A DNA stretch of 64,000 bases from Pseudoalteromonas sp. XI10 (GCF_001469895.1 NZ_LOPY01000038.1:84404-148403); one strand, 5' to 3'; positions 52,425-61,779 are shown, counted from the stretch's first letter. Numbers and translations: made by a program. Notes: generated from the sequence alone by a model not told the origin.

Positions 52425-53807
52425 ATGCAAAAATTTGCACCATCCTTGTTGGTTATGGCGCTTGGTGTCGCGTTAGCGGGTTGCCAAGACAATGGCCCAC
52501 AAGATCCAAAAGTCTCAATTAACAAAAACCCATACCCTAGCACTTATCAGCCACTTGCTTCACAAAGTACGTTAATCACTAATGCCACTGTTTTAACCGG
52601 CACAGGTGAACGTTTAGATGACGCTGATGTATTCTTTGTTGATGGCAAAGTACAACAAGTAGGTAAAGACCTTTCTGTTCAAGCTGAAAAAACAATTGAT
52701 GCACAAGGTAAATGGGTAACACCGGGTATTATTGACGTGCATTCACATTTAGGTGCATACCCAACTCCATCAGTGGCATCTCACCAAGATGGCAATGAAA
52801 TGACCAGCCCAGTGACTGCAGAAGTATGGGTTGAGCATTCAGTATGGCCACAAGATCCTGGCTTTAACCGTGCTCGTGAAGGCGGTATTACGTCATTACA
52901 AATTTTACCAGGTTCTGCAAACTTAATTGGTGGCCGCGGTGTAACACTTAAAAACATCCCTTCGCACACGATGCAAGGTATGAAATTCCCTGAAGCACCG
53001 TATGGTTTAAAAATGGCATGTGGTGAAAATCCGAAACGTGTTTATGGCCGCAAAGGTGTTTTACCATCAACGCGTATGGGTAACATGGCGGGCTATCGCA
53101 CAGCGTGGATTGAAGCGACTGAGTACAAACGCGAGTGGGATAAGTACGAAAGTGATTATGCCGCGGGTAAAAACCCTGCAGCACCTCACCGTGACATTAA
53201 GCTAGATACGCTAGCTGGTGTGTTAGAAGGTGACATTTTAATCCATAACCACTGTTATAAAGCAGAAGAAATGGCCATGATGATCGACCTTGGTAAAGAG
53301 TTCGGTTATCACTCAGGTACTTTCCATCACGGTGTTGAAGCATACAAAATTGCTGATTTACTTGCCCAGAACGGTAACTGTGCTGCACTTTGGCCAGATT
53401 GGTGGGGCTTTAAAATGGAAGCCTACGACATGGTTCAAGAGAACGTAGCAATTGTAGATGCTGTTAAAAATTCATGTGCCGTTGTTCACTCTGATTCTGA
53501 TACAACTATCCAACGTTTAAACCAAGAAGCTGGTAAAGTGATGTATCGCGCAAATGATGTGGGTTACGACATCTCTGAGCAACACGCAATTAAGTGGATC
53601 ACTTCAAACGCGGCTAAATCGCTAGGTATTGATGATAAAACAGGTTCACTTGAAGCAGGTAAGCAAGCTGATGTGGTTATTTGGAACCAAAACCCATTCA
53701 GTGTTTATGCGAAAGCTGAGCAAGTATTTATCGATGGTGCCAAAGTTTATGATCGTAACGATGATAAATACCAAGCACAAAGTGATTTCATGCTAGGTCA
53801 AAAATAG
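52425..53807 (+). CDS. exported amidohydrolase lipoprotein (imidazolonepropionase-like)
   Basis: This 460-residue protein is exported, with lipobox ALAGC (Cys about residue 20). It is an amidohydrolase with the metal motif PGIIDVHSHLGAYP (His-x-His, about 102-112), later His residues in ILIHNHCYKAEEMAMM and YHSGTFHHGVEAY, and the Asp-containing VVHSDSD (about 355-361), ending with a typical KQADVVIWNQNPF segment. The family includes prolidase-like and imidazolonepropionase-like hydrolases; substrate unknown. An AGAGGAACG site precedes the ATG. The second amidohydrolase gene follows by 11 bases. Confidence 0.83.
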   Translation: MQKFAPSLLVMALGVALAGCQDNGPQDPKVSINKNPYPSTYQPLASQSTLITNATVLTGTGERLDDADVFFVDGKVQQVGKDLSVQAEKTIDAQGKWVTPGIIDVHSHLGAYPTPSVASHQDGNEMTSPVTAEVWVEHSVWPQDPGFNRAREGGITSLQILPGSANLIGGRGVTLKNIPSHTMQGMKFPEAPYGLKMACGENPKRVYGRKGVLPSTRMGNMAGYRTAWIEATEYKREWDKYESDYAAGKNPAAPHRDIKLDTLAGVLEGDILIHNHCYKAEEMAMMIDLGKEFGYHSGTFHHGVEAYKIADLLAQNGNCAALWPDWWGFKMEAYDMVQENVAIVDAVKNSCAVVHSDSDTTIQRLNQEAGKVMYRANDVGYDISEQHAIKWITSNAAKSLGIDDKTGSLEAGKQADVVIWNQNPFSVYAKAEQVFIDGAKVYDRNDDKYQAQSDFMLGQK

Positions 53808-53818
53808 GAGTAACATTG

Positions 53819-55045
53819 ATGACAAAATTAACTAAATCATTAAAGCTGTCACTTGTTGCTGCTGGCTTATTTTCTGCGACAGCAAGTGCTGCATCGGTAG
53901 CGATTGTAAATGCAACACTACACACTTCAACAGAGCAAGGCGTACTTGAAGGCGCAAGCGTTGTTATTGAAGATGGCAAAATTGTTGCTATTAACCCAGC
54001 GTCTATCAACGCGGATACAACCATTGATGCAAAAGGCCAAATCGTGACTGCTGGCTTTATTGGTACTATGAACCAATTAGGCTTAGTCGAAGTGGGTGCT
54101 GTTGCAGGGTCGCGCGATGGTGGTGACGACAAAGCGGGCATTGATTTTGATCCAAGCCTTGCGTTCAACCCACGCAGTAGCTTAATTCCTTATGCACGCA
54201 AGGGCGGCATTACTCAAGACGTGATTGTACCAAACGGTGGTGACAGTATCTTTGCGGGTCTTGCATCTGTTGTTGATCTATCTGGCAGCTTTGAAAGCGT
54301 AAATAAAAAGCAAGTTGCGCTTGTTGTTCACTTAGGTGAAAAGAGTAAAGGCTCACGTGCTATGTCGATGAAAACACTTATCGACAAACTTGAAGGCGAA
54401 AAGTCTGCTAAAAAAGATGACAAAAAAGAGCCATCAACAGAGCAAAAAGTGCTAGCAGCTGTGCTTGCTGGTGATATGCCACTGATTGCGAGTGTTCAAC
54501 GTGCATCAGACATCTATGAGCTTGTTAAGTTAAAAGAAACCTATGGCATCAATTTAGTGATTCATGGCGGTGATGATGCTGTTGTGGTTGCGGATGCTCT
54601 AGCTAAAGCGGATGTACCTGTGATCATCAGTTCTATGGCTAACTTACCGGGTAGCTTTGACTCATTACATGCAAACCTTGCTAACGCAGGTAAGCTTGAA
54701 AAAGCGGGTGTAAAAGTCATTATTGGTGTTGCTGGTGACTCAAGCCACAATGTATACCAATTACGTTTTGATGCAGGTAATGCTGTGTCATACGGTATGA
54801 GCCAACAAGGTGCACTTAGCGCAGTAACCAGCAATATTGCTGATGTTTTTGGTTTAAACTCAGGCGCAATTGCCAAAGGTAAACGTGCAAACCTAGTTAT
54901 GTGGTCTGCAGATCCATTTGAGCTTAACTCACACGTAAGCAAAATGTGGATCAACGGTGAAGAGGTTTCAACCGAAGCGCGTCAAGACAAACTACGCGAT
55001 CGTTATACAACTGATTCAGCGATGCCACGCGCTTATACTAAATAA
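53819..55045 (+). CDS. exported amidohydrolase-like protein lacking the HxH metal site
   Basis: I start at ATG 53819 rather than the TTG three bases earlier, behind an AGGAG site. The 408-residue protein has a signal peptide ending SATASAAS and the amidohydrolase fold (IVNATLHTSTEQGVLEGASVVIEDGKIVAINP at its start, KGKRANLVMWSADPF at its end). Where the HxH metal motif is expected it has VTAGFIGTMNQLGLVEV, and no paired His appears later. It is therefore probably not a zinc hydrolase by itself. It may partner the preceding enzyme. Confidence 0.75.
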   Translation: MTKLTKSLKLSLVAAGLFSATASAASVAIVNATLHTSTEQGVLEGASVVIEDGKIVAINPASINADTTIDAKGQIVTAGFIGTMNQLGLVEVGAVAGSRDGGDDKAGIDFDPSLAFNPRSSLIPYARKGGITQDVIVPNGGDSIFAGLASVVDLSGSFESVNKKQVALVVHLGEKSKGSRAMSMKTLIDKLEGEKSAKKDDKKEPSTEQKVLAAVLAGDMPLIASVQRASDIYELVKLKETYGINLVIHGGDDAVVVADALAKADVPVIISSMANLPGSFDSLHANLANAGKLEKAGVKVIIGVAGDSSHNVYQLRFDAGNAVSYGMSQQGALSAVTSNIADVFGLNSGAIAKGKRANLVMWSADPFELNSHVSKMWINGEEVSTEARQDKLRDRYTTDSAMPRAYTK

Positions 55046-55059
55046 GCGCTCAACATATG

Positions 55060-55087
55060 AAAAGGCCGCAAACTTGCGGCCTTTTTT
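55060..55087 (+). terminator. terminator after the amidohydrolase pair
   Basis: AAAGGCCGCAA and TTGCGGCCTTT form an 11-base stem around two bases, followed by TTTT. The A-run on the left also lets it work for the convergent Nramp-like gene. Confidence 0.9.
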
Positions 55088-55110
55088 AATACATATTTTC
55101 AAAGTAAAAG

Positions 55111-56310
55111 CTAAAAAATTAGATTACTTAGTTTATAAAGGCTAAGGCCAAATATAAGCAGTATTACTGGCACAATTACAAGGTTAAGTAAAAGCGAATT
55201 AGTGTAGCCTTTCATCACCGATTTTTGATTCACTAACCAAACAAGGTAACAGGTCACAATTGGTAGTAATAAACCATTGGCAGCTTGCGCAAAGATGATT
55301 ACCGCAACTGGGTCAAGCCCAAGTGATGCGACCATTGCACCAAAAACAAGGATAGTGATAGCAACCAGTTTAAAACGTGTATCACTCATTTGTGTTGACC
55401 AACCAAGCATGCCGCATACAGCATAGGCACCCGCAAGCGGTGCGGTGATTGCACTAGTAAGCCCGGCAGCACATAAACCGATAGCAAAGAAATAATGAGC
55501 CATACCACCTAGAAGTGGCTCAAGCTGCACAGCCATATTGGCCGCTGATATTTTACCTGCATCGGTACCGTAAAATGCCACAGAGGCTGTTGATAAGATA
55601 GCTAACGTGATTATGCCACCTAAAGTTATCGAAATACCGGTATCAAGGTTTGTTTCTTTGATTACTTTGTCGATATTTTTTGAACTATCGTGTTTTTCTG
55701 CAAGTACCCCGGAGTGTAAAAACAGGTTGTAGGGCACAATTGTTGTGCCTATCAAGGCAAGTACCGTGGTAATTGAATTATTAGGTAAGCTAGGTATAAA
55801 TCCTTTTAGCACTTCACCAATTGGCGGAGCCGCCATCACCAGCGTTGAAATAAACACTAAACTCATCAACACCACTAAAACAATTAACGCACCCTCAATG
55901 ACTTTATGTTTGCCAGTGTACAAAAGAACTGCACTTAAAACTGCAATAAGGGGAGTCCAGAGTAATGGGCTTACAGAAGGTAGTATTTCTTGGAGTCCTA
56001 AACTTGCACCAGTCAGATTACCAGCTTCATAAGCTGCACTGCCAATGCCAATTGCACTTATTACTAATATTACAGCTAGGGCTTTAAAAATCGGTGTTTG
56101 AATAGTGGTTCTAAGTGCAGAGGCTAAATCTAGCCCTGTAGCCACACCAAGACGAGCTGCCATAGATTGCAGCAAAATAGTCGCTATGACAGAGAACAAT
56201 AACGTCCAAATAAGTGCAAAGCCAAAATTAGCACCAGCAACACTTGCCGTGGTGATGGTACCTGGGCCAATAAAAGCAGCGGTGACCAGAAGTCCGGGAC
56301 CTAAACGCAT
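55111..56310 (-). CDS. Nramp-related transporter with an atypical metal site
   Basis: This 399-residue protein has about 11 membrane helices and clearly follows the Nramp layout, including the conserved TM6 region IVPYNLFLHSGVLAEK (about residues 196-211) and GAYAVCGMLGW. The metal-binding sites differ from classical MntH. The TM1 motif Asp-Pro-Gly-Asn is Gly-Pro-Gly-Thr (FIGPGTITTASVAGANFGFAL, about residues 14-34), and the TM6 Met-Pro-His-Asn is Val-Pro-Tyr-Asn. Such replacements occur in Nramp-related proteins with other substrates, so manganese should not be assumed. It is divergent from the MarR gene. Confidence 0.82.
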   Translation of the reverse strand: MRLGPGLLVTAAFIGPGTITTASVAGANFGFALIWTLLFSVIATILLQSMAARLGVATGLDLASALRTTIQTPIFKALAVILVISAIGIGSAAYEAGNLTGASLGLQEILPSVSPLLWTPLIAVLSAVLLYTGKHKVIEGALIVLVVLMSLVFISTLVMAAPPIGEVLKGFIPSLPNNSITTVLALIGTTIVPYNLFLHSGVLAEKHDSSKNIDKVIKETNLDTGISITLGGIITLAILSTASVAFYGTDAGKISAANMAVQLEPLLGGMAHYFFAIGLCAAGLTSAITAPLAGAYAVCGMLGWSTQMSDTRFKLVAITILVFGAMVASLGLDPVAVIIFAQAANGLLLPIVTCYLVWLVNQKSVMKGYTNSLLLNLVIVPVILLIFGLSLYKLSNLIF

Positions 56311-56533
56311 AAAAAACCTTTATTATTAGAGTTTTAGTATTTTTGTGGGGAAATATTGTTCATACCACAAAATGATCAATAGGTAAGGGTAAAGGCTCTT
56401 AAGGCTGCGGTAAAGTAGAAATAGCAACAAGGTTAACCTGAATCGAAATTTAAGAAAGTTTAATAATGCTAATTGCAAGTAAGTCTTATTTAAGTTATTT
56501 TGTTGTATATGCAACTATATGTGGTGAACGCTT

Positions 56534-57001
56534 TTGGAAAACAATAAACACCAATTAGAAGTGCCTTTAACGGTCTCTATGGGACATTTAACAGGTTTAG
56601 CGAGTCGTTTATTTAATCGGCTTTTAACTTCTCGGTTTAAGCAGGCAGGTATAAATATCACTGCGGAACAATGGGGAGTGATCTTAACTTTAAAGCAATA
56701 TGGCTCCATATCACAGAGCCAAATCTGTGACATTTTGTATCTTGAAAAATCAAGCGTAAGCCGCTCAGTAGAAGTATTAGAGAAAAATGGCTGGGTTATG
56801 CGATTTAAGTCGGAAACAGATAGCCGTACTAAATTGGTTAACCTGACAGAGCAGTCACTCGATGTTGTAAGCGAATGCACAAAAATTGCTCAGGGTGTAT
56901 TAGATGATTCTCAAAATCATATTGATCTTAAAGGTTTAAATGAATCGCAAGAGCTATTAGTTAAGGTTGTCACAAATCTTCGATCTTTGCTCAAATCTTA
57001 A
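56534..57001 (+). CDS. MarR family transcriptional regulator
   Basis: This 155-residue protein has the MarR winged helix, with ITAEQWGVILTLKQYGSISQSQICDIL and the recognition helix LEKSSVSRSVEVLEKNGWVMR (about residues 76-96), followed by the wing TDSRTKLVNLTEQS. The frame begins with TTG 56534; no ATG fits before residue 16, so TTG is the only start that keeps the first helix. MarR proteins bind palindromes and often respond to aromatic compounds. It precedes an SDR gene by 30 bases and probably shares a transcript with it. Confidence 0.85.
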   Translation: MENNKHQLEVPLTVSMGHLTGLASRLFNRLLTSRFKQAGINITAEQWGVILTLKQYGSISQSQICDILYLEKSSVSRSVEVLEKNGWVMRFKSETDSRTKLVNLTEQSLDVVSECTKIAQGVLDDSQNHIDLKGLNESQELLVKVVTNLRSLLKS

Positions 57002-57031
57002 ATTATATTTTTTTATTAATAAGGAATTAGT

Positions 57032-57772
57032 ATGTCTAAAAGAAATGCATTAATTACAGGTGGTGCGCGTGGTATTGGTGCAGCTTGCGCAAAGGCATTG
57101 GCTGCTGAGGGTTACCGAGTATTTATTAATTATGTAAATAGTTCAGAAGTTGCAAACAAGCTTGCTGATGAAATTATCGCAAATGGTGGTGAGGCTTTTG
57201 CTGTTAAAGCAGATGTCCGAGATCCGCTTCAAGTTGAAGAAATGATCAACAATATTAGCCAGCATGGCGGAGTTGATGCACTTATCTCAAATGCGAATAT
57301 GAGTTTTACTTCGAAGCCATTTCTTGATCAAACTTGGCAAGAATTTTCTCAAAAATTAAATGATGAAATGTTTGCGGCTTACAACACAGCTCAACTTGCA
57401 GCTAAAGTAATGAAAGAAAAGCAGTTTGGTCGATTAATATTTATTTCAAGTACTTTATCAGAAATGCCTGCACCCGCTTTTATTGCCCATGGTACTGCAA
57501 AAGGCGCGCTTGATAGTTTCAATAAATATTTGGCTCAAGAGCTTGGCCCTTATGGGATCACTTCAAATATTGTCGCGCCTGGTCTTGTAGAAACAGATGC
57601 AACAAAAGAAGCGCCAGAAGAGTTTAAAGAAATGATTAGGCAACACACCCCAACTCAAAAAATTGCTCAACCTGAAGATGTTGCGAATACAGTGCGCTAT
57701 TTAGCAAGCGAGAAAAGTGGCCATATCACAGGCACTTACAACCCTGTTTGTGGTGGTGCTTATATTCAATAA
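57032..57772 (+). CDS. SDR family oxidoreductase with His in place of the catalytic Tyr
   Basis: This 246-residue short-chain dehydrogenase starts ALITGGARGIGAACAKAL. It has the NADP-type loop, ISNANMSF in place of NNAG, the catalytic Ser in ISSTLSEMPAP and a His-Gly-Thr-Ala-Lys at the YxxxK position (FIAHGTAKGALDSF, about residues 150-163). The catalytic Tyr is therefore missing while the Lys is kept, as in a minority of SDRs. The C-terminal IVAPGLVETDAT and GTYNPVCGGAYI fit the FabG-like group. The MarR gene ahead of it may regulate it. Confidence 0.82.
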   Translation: MSKRNALITGGARGIGAACAKALAAEGYRVFINYVNSSEVANKLADEIIANGGEAFAVKADVRDPLQVEEMINNISQHGGVDALISNANMSFTSKPFLDQTWQEFSQKLNDEMFAAYNTAQLAAKVMKEKQFGRLIFISSTLSEMPAPAFIAHGTAKGALDSFNKYLAQELGPYGITSNIVAPGLVETDATKEAPEEFKEMIRQHTPTQKIAQPEDVANTVRYLASEKSGHITGTYNPVCGGAYIQ

Positions 57773-57788
57773 TTTGAATAAAGATACA

Positions 57789-57830
57789 GCAAAACTAACG
57801 GTGCTTTTTAAAGCACCGTTTTAGTTTTGC
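57789..57830 (+). terminator. long hairpin terminator after the SDR gene
   Basis: GCAAAACT-AA-CGGTGCTTT and AAAGCACCG-TTTT-AGTTTTGC form a long interrupted stem of about 17 pairs, 17 bases after the SDR stop. The inner CGGTGCTTTTTAAAGCACCGTTTT part is a standard terminator with a T-run. Confidence 0.85.
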
Positions 57831-58052
57831 GACCTGTTAAAATAAATTTAGTTTTCTTAAGTTTCAAATAATACTCACATCTATTATTACTTCATAAATT
57901 GCTCAGCAACGCTGTAAAATTTATACACTTTGCGAACAATTGGTACTGCAAAAACTTAATCATATAAATAACCAATTATAAATCAGTGCTTTAAATTGGT
58001 TGGATTTTTGCAAGGAATAGGCATTCATGTTGTTATAGAAAAGGAAATGAAG

Positions 58053-58469
58053 ATGCCTGAACTTACTTTTTCAGCTTATGCGGCTGTGTATGTTTTTCTA
58101 ATTATGCTTACTATTCAGTGGATAATTGCAGCTGTCACAAAAGCCAAACAACCCAATGCGGTGCCTGGTAAACTCGATAATACATTAAGTCATGACAGCT
58201 TTGTGTTTCGTTCACATCGCACATTTATGAATACCTTAGAAAATAGCCCGTTATTTTTAGGTACCGTATTTCTGGGATTCTTTTTAAACTTGAACAGCAG
58301 CGCATTTGCACTGTGTATATGGGTGTATGTGATTGCAAGGATCATTCATATGCTGCTGTATTATGGTGTGGCTACTGAGAAGAATCCAAGCCCACGCAGC
58401 TATTTCTTTTTAATCGCTGCTCTGGCAAATATTGTGATGCTCGTTCTGATTGGTTTACGCTTGATTTAA
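58053..58469 (+). CDS. MAPEG family membrane protein
   Basis: This protein belongs to the MAPEG family (membrane-associated proteins in eicosanoid and glutathione metabolism). I start at ATG 58053 (MPELTFSAY), with AAGGA seven bases before it; ATG 58047 is an alternative. The 138-residue protein has four membrane helices and the conserved region SHDSFVFRSHRTFMNTLENSPLFLG (about 43-67), with Arg and Glu-Asn residues that bind glutathione in known members, then YVIARIIHMLLYY. Bacterial members often have glutathione S-transferase activity, but the substrate is unknown. Confidence 0.85.
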   Translation: MPELTFSAYAAVYVFLIMLTIQWIIAAVTKAKQPNAVPGKLDNTLSHDSFVFRSHRTFMNTLENSPLFLGTVFLGFFLNLNSSAFALCIWVYVIARIIHMLLYYGVATEKNPSPRSYFFLIAALANIVMLVLIGLRLI

Positions 58470-58490
58470 ACAGCATTGCTAACATAAACA

Positions 58491-58526
58491 AAAGGCATTG
58501 AACGAATACTCATTCAATGCCTTTTT
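58491..58526. terminator. bidirectional terminator between MAPEG and ABC transporter genes
   Basis: AAAGGCATTGAA and TTCAATGCCTTT form a 12-base stem with a ten-base loop, with A/T runs on both ends, between two convergent genes. Confidence 0.9.
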
Positions 58527-58542
58527 AATACTGAAAACCTAG

Positions 58543-60390
58543 CTACTCAACGCCGATAAAGCCACCAGTTTGATGTGACCACAGGGCAGCATAGATGCCA
58601 CCTTGTGCGATTAATTGCTCATGAGAGCCTTGTTCAACCACGCCACCTTCATCAAGCACAATGAGCCTATCCATTTGCGCAATAGTTGATAAACGGTGTG
58701 CAATGGCAATTACAGTTTTGCCAGTCATTAAATCGTCTAGGCTAGTTTGAATCGCGGCTTCAACTTCAGAATCAAGAGCACTGGTTGCTTCATCCAATAT
58801 AAGAATTGGCGCATCTTTTAGAAGGACTCGTGCAATAGCAATACGTTGACGTTGACCACCAGAAAGCTTCACACCGCGTTCACCAACTTGTGCGGCAAAG
58901 CCTTTATTGCCTTTGCTGTCTTCTAGGTCTTCGATGAACTCAATTGCTTCTGCTTGCTTTGCGGCCGCAAGCATTTCATCTTCAGTTGCATCGGGTCTAC
59001 CATAAAGAATGTTATCTTTTACTGAGCGGTGTAACAGTGAGGTATCTTGCGTCACCATCGCAATGTGCTTACGTAAGCTTTCTTGGCTTACCTCAGCGAT
59101 GTTTTGACCATCAATACGAATTGTGCCCGAGTCAACATCATAAAAACGCAGTAATAAATTCACTAAGGTAGATTTACCTGCGCCAGAGCGACCCACTAAA
59201 CCTATTTTTTCACCCGGTTTGATGTCTAGATTTAAACCATTGATAACAGGGCCGCGATGGGTTTCGTTGGCAGCTTTACCATAGTTAAATTGCACATTCT
59301 CAAAGGTTATTGACCCTTCATTAACTGCAAGGGTACTTGCGTTTTGTTTATCATCCACTTCAATCGGCGTTGATAGGGTTTTCATACCATCAGCAACAGT
59401 ACCAATGTTTTCAAATAGGCTACTTATCTCCCACATGATCCACTGTGCCATACCGTTTAATCTCAATGATAAACTCACCGCAATAGCGATAGCACCAACA
59501 CTGATGGCGCTAATTGACCATAGATATAAAGAGAGGGCAGCAATACTAAATACCAATAAGTAATTTAGCGTGTTAATAGAGAAGTTGAGGCTGGTAACTA
59601 GGCGCATTTGCTTATATACCGGCTGTAAAAATACATCCATGCTATCTTTTGCATATTGTTCTTCTCGCTGTGTGTAGGAGAACAATTTGATAGTTGAAAT
59701 GTTAGTGTAGCTATCAACTACACGACCGGTCATTTCTGAGCGTGCATCAGCTTGCGAGCTGGCTACTTTCTTTAGCTTAGGTACAAAATACATTTGAATA
59801 GCGGCATAAAGAACTAACCAAACTAATAATGGCAACATTAAACGCCAGTCAGATTCTGCTACCAAAAACACCATGGCGCCAAAGTAGACTACGATATACA
59901 TTAGAACATCGAGCAGTTTCATCACTGATTCACGAACAGCTAATGAGGTTTGCATGACTTTTGTCGCAATACGGCCGGCAAATTCGTTTTGATAAAAACT
60001 AACACTCTGACGAAGCAAATAACGGTGTGCTAACCAACGGATAGACATAGGATAGTTGCCAAGCAGCGCTTGATGTAACACCGCTGAGTGAAAGAACACG
60101 ACAATAGGTAACACCACCAGCAACATAACCGCCATTTTTGTAAGCTCAGCCTGCTGCTCTACAAACAAGGTATCTGGGGTATATTCACCAAGCCAATCGA
60201 CAAGTTGCCCCATGTAACTAAATAGCGATACTTCTAAAATAGCGAGCGCTGCGGCACTCAAAGACATAAATAGCAGTGACAGTTCCATGCCACGAGTATA
60301 ATGACGGCAAAAAGCAAATAAGCTATTAGGTGGCTGAGAGGGTTGCTCTTTAGGAAACGGATTAGTCATCCGCTCAAATAAACGATACAT
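58543..60390 (-). CDS. ABC exporter (fused membrane and ATPase domains)
   Basis: This 615-residue protein is a half-transporter that should work as a homodimer in the inner membrane. Six membrane helices occupy about residues 30-320. The ATPase domain has Walker A GRSGAGKST (about residues 400-408), Q-loop TQDTSLLH, signature LSGGQRQR (about 508-515), Walker B ILILDEATSALD, and the switch AHRL. It resembles MsbA/Yheh-type multidrug or lipid exporters, but the N-terminus (FERMTNPFPKEQPSQPP) matches the group of enzymes near YwjA/uncharacterised exporters. Substrate unknown. No partner gene is adjacent. Confidence 0.88.
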   Translation of the reverse strand: MYRLFERMTNPFPKEQPSQPPNSLFAFCRHYTRGMELSLLFMSLSAAALAILEVSLFSYMGQLVDWLGEYTPDTLFVEQQAELTKMAVMLLVVLPIVVFFHSAVLHQALLGNYPMSIRWLAHRYLLRQSVSFYQNEFAGRIATKVMQTSLAVRESVMKLLDVLMYIVVYFGAMVFLVAESDWRLMLPLLVWLVLYAAIQMYFVPKLKKVASSQADARSEMTGRVVDSYTNISTIKLFSYTQREEQYAKDSMDVFLQPVYKQMRLVTSLNFSINTLNYLLVFSIAALSLYLWSISAISVGAIAIAVSLSLRLNGMAQWIMWEISSLFENIGTVADGMKTLSTPIEVDDKQNASTLAVNEGSITFENVQFNYGKAANETHRGPVINGLNLDIKPGEKIGLVGRSGAGKSTLVNLLLRFYDVDSGTIRIDGQNIAEVSQESLRKHIAMVTQDTSLLHRSVKDNILYGRPDATEDEMLAAAKQAEAIEFIEDLEDSKGNKGFAAQVGERGVKLSGGQRQRIAIARVLLKDAPILILDEATSALDSEVEAAIQTSLDDLMTGKTVIAIAHRLSTIAQMDRLIVLDEGGVVEQGSHEQLIAQGGIYAALWSHQTGGFIGVE

Positions 60391-60546
60391 AGACGACGCT
60401 TTTTAAAAATCAAAGTAGCCTTACTATACCATTTGAGTGGTTTTTTATCAGTTCATTTAATTTAAAAACTAAGATTAAAATCTATCAACTATTCAGTTAT
60501 TTACATCTAGTGTGAGAAATGAAAATATAAAAAGAAAAAGGAATTA

Positions 60547-61380
60547 ATGATGAAAAAGTTGCTTTGTACGCTGTCCTTCGTTTTTAGCTTACCGCTTTGT
60601 GCCTACCAAACCGACACCCACATATTTAAGGGCAAAAAAACTGCCATCGAAAAACCTGTAACGGTGACATTACCTGAGGGCTATCAGGACTCAAAAAAAT
60701 ACAATGTTATCTATGTATTACATGGCTACAGTGGCAATCACAGCGATTGGACTAAGCTGACAAACATTGAAAAATTAGCAGACCAATATGATGTCATCAT
60801 TGTTAATCCAGATGGCAATTTTGGTTCGTGGTATCTCGATTCAGATATCAACAAAAGCTCTCAATACGAAACCTACATCGCAGACGATTTACTAAATTAT
60901 ATCGATTCTAAATATTCGACCAATCGGTCTAAAAGTGGCCGTGCAATAACCGGCTTATCTATGGGGGGATTTGGTGCTTTACATATTGCAATAAATCACC
61001 CAAACCAGTTTGCAGCAGTTTCAGGAATGTCTGCTGGGGTCGATGTTAGGCCGTTTAGTGCAGAGTTTGATCTTGCAAAAGTACTCGGCAGTTATGCTGA
61101 AAACAAAGAAAAATGGGATAGCATAGCCATTATTAATAACCTTCATAAAATTGCTGCAGGCAATACGGCATGGAAAAAGGGCGCTGATACCTTACCTATT
61201 ATGCTTGATATAGGCGTTGATGACTTTTTTATTGAGCAAAACCGAGCGCTACATCAAGCGATGTTGAAAATGCGCATCCGCCATGATTATGTTGAACGTC
61301 CGGGCATTCATGATTGGCACTATTGGAATAAAGTCATTGCCTATCAATTTTTATTTTTAACCTCACATATGGCGCCATAA
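60547..61380 (+). CDS. secreted alpha/beta-hydrolase esterase
   Basis: This 277-residue protein has a signal peptide (KKLLCTLSFVFSLPLCA). The alpha/beta-hydrolase region resembles the esterase D / antigen 85 group. It shows NVIYVLHGYSGNHSDW (oxyanion strand, about residues 54-69), the nucleophile motif GLSMGGFGAL (Ser about 140), an Asp in IGVDDFFI (about 219-226), and a final His in GIHDWHYW (about 258-265). It should hydrolyse an ester in the periplasm or outside. An AAAAAGGAAT site precedes the ATG; the second Met is an alternative start. The VanZ-like gene follows by three bases. Confidence 0.85.
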   Translation: MMKKLLCTLSFVFSLPLCAYQTDTHIFKGKKTAIEKPVTVTLPEGYQDSKKYNVIYVLHGYSGNHSDWTKLTNIEKLADQYDVIIVNPDGNFGSWYLDSDINKSSQYETYIADDLLNYIDSKYSTNRSKSGRAITGLSMGGFGALHIAINHPNQFAAVSGMSAGVDVRPFSAEFDLAKVLGSYAENKEKWDSIAIINNLHKIAAGNTAWKKGADTLPIMLDIGVDDFFIEQNRALHQAMLKMRIRHDYVERPGIHDWHYWNKVIAYQFLFLTSHMAP

Positions 61381-61383
61381 AAG

Positions 61384-61779
61384 ATGTTTCAACGTATTCT
61401 TGTGTTAATTGCTATCGGCTTTTTTGGTTTTATTGGTTGGGTTATTTATCTTGCCAATACTGGGCAAAAGTCGGTGTTTTTCGAACTCGTTGCGACAATT
61501 CCTTACGGTGATAAGTTGGGGCATTTTTGCTTATTTGGGTTACTCACGTTATTCATCAATCTTGCCTTTAAATTTAAAACAATGAACGTTGCTGGGCGGC
61601 CTATTTATTTAGCTGTGCTGATTGTTAGTACATTTGTGATTTTAGAAGAGCTAAGCCAGTATTTTGTAGAATCTCGAACGCTAGATTTTGTTGATTTAAT
61701 CGCTGATTTTGCGGGTATTGCCGTATTCAGTGCTATTTCAGCTTGGCTTTGCAAAAAGTTATATCCAATTAAGGCTTAA
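61384..61779 (+). CDS. VanZ-like membrane protein
   Basis: This 131-residue protein has four hydrophobic helices and the VanZ pattern: a first helix, DKLGHFCLFGLLTLFINLAF (about residues 41-60), a short loop, a third helix ending ILEELSQYFVESRTLDFVDLIADFAGIAVF (about 90-119). The conserved His and Glu-Glu and Asp residues lie close to the membrane surface in the family. VanZ proteins are widespread; most have no link to glycopeptides and the function is unknown. It starts three bases after the esterase gene, so both are likely translated together. Confidence 0.82.
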   Translation: MFQRILVLIAIGFFGFIGWVIYLANTGQKSVFFELVATIPYGDKLGHFCLFGLLTLFINLAFKFKTMNVAGRPIYLAVLIVSTFVILEELSQYFVESRTLDFVDLIADFAGIAVFSAISAWLCKKLYPIKA

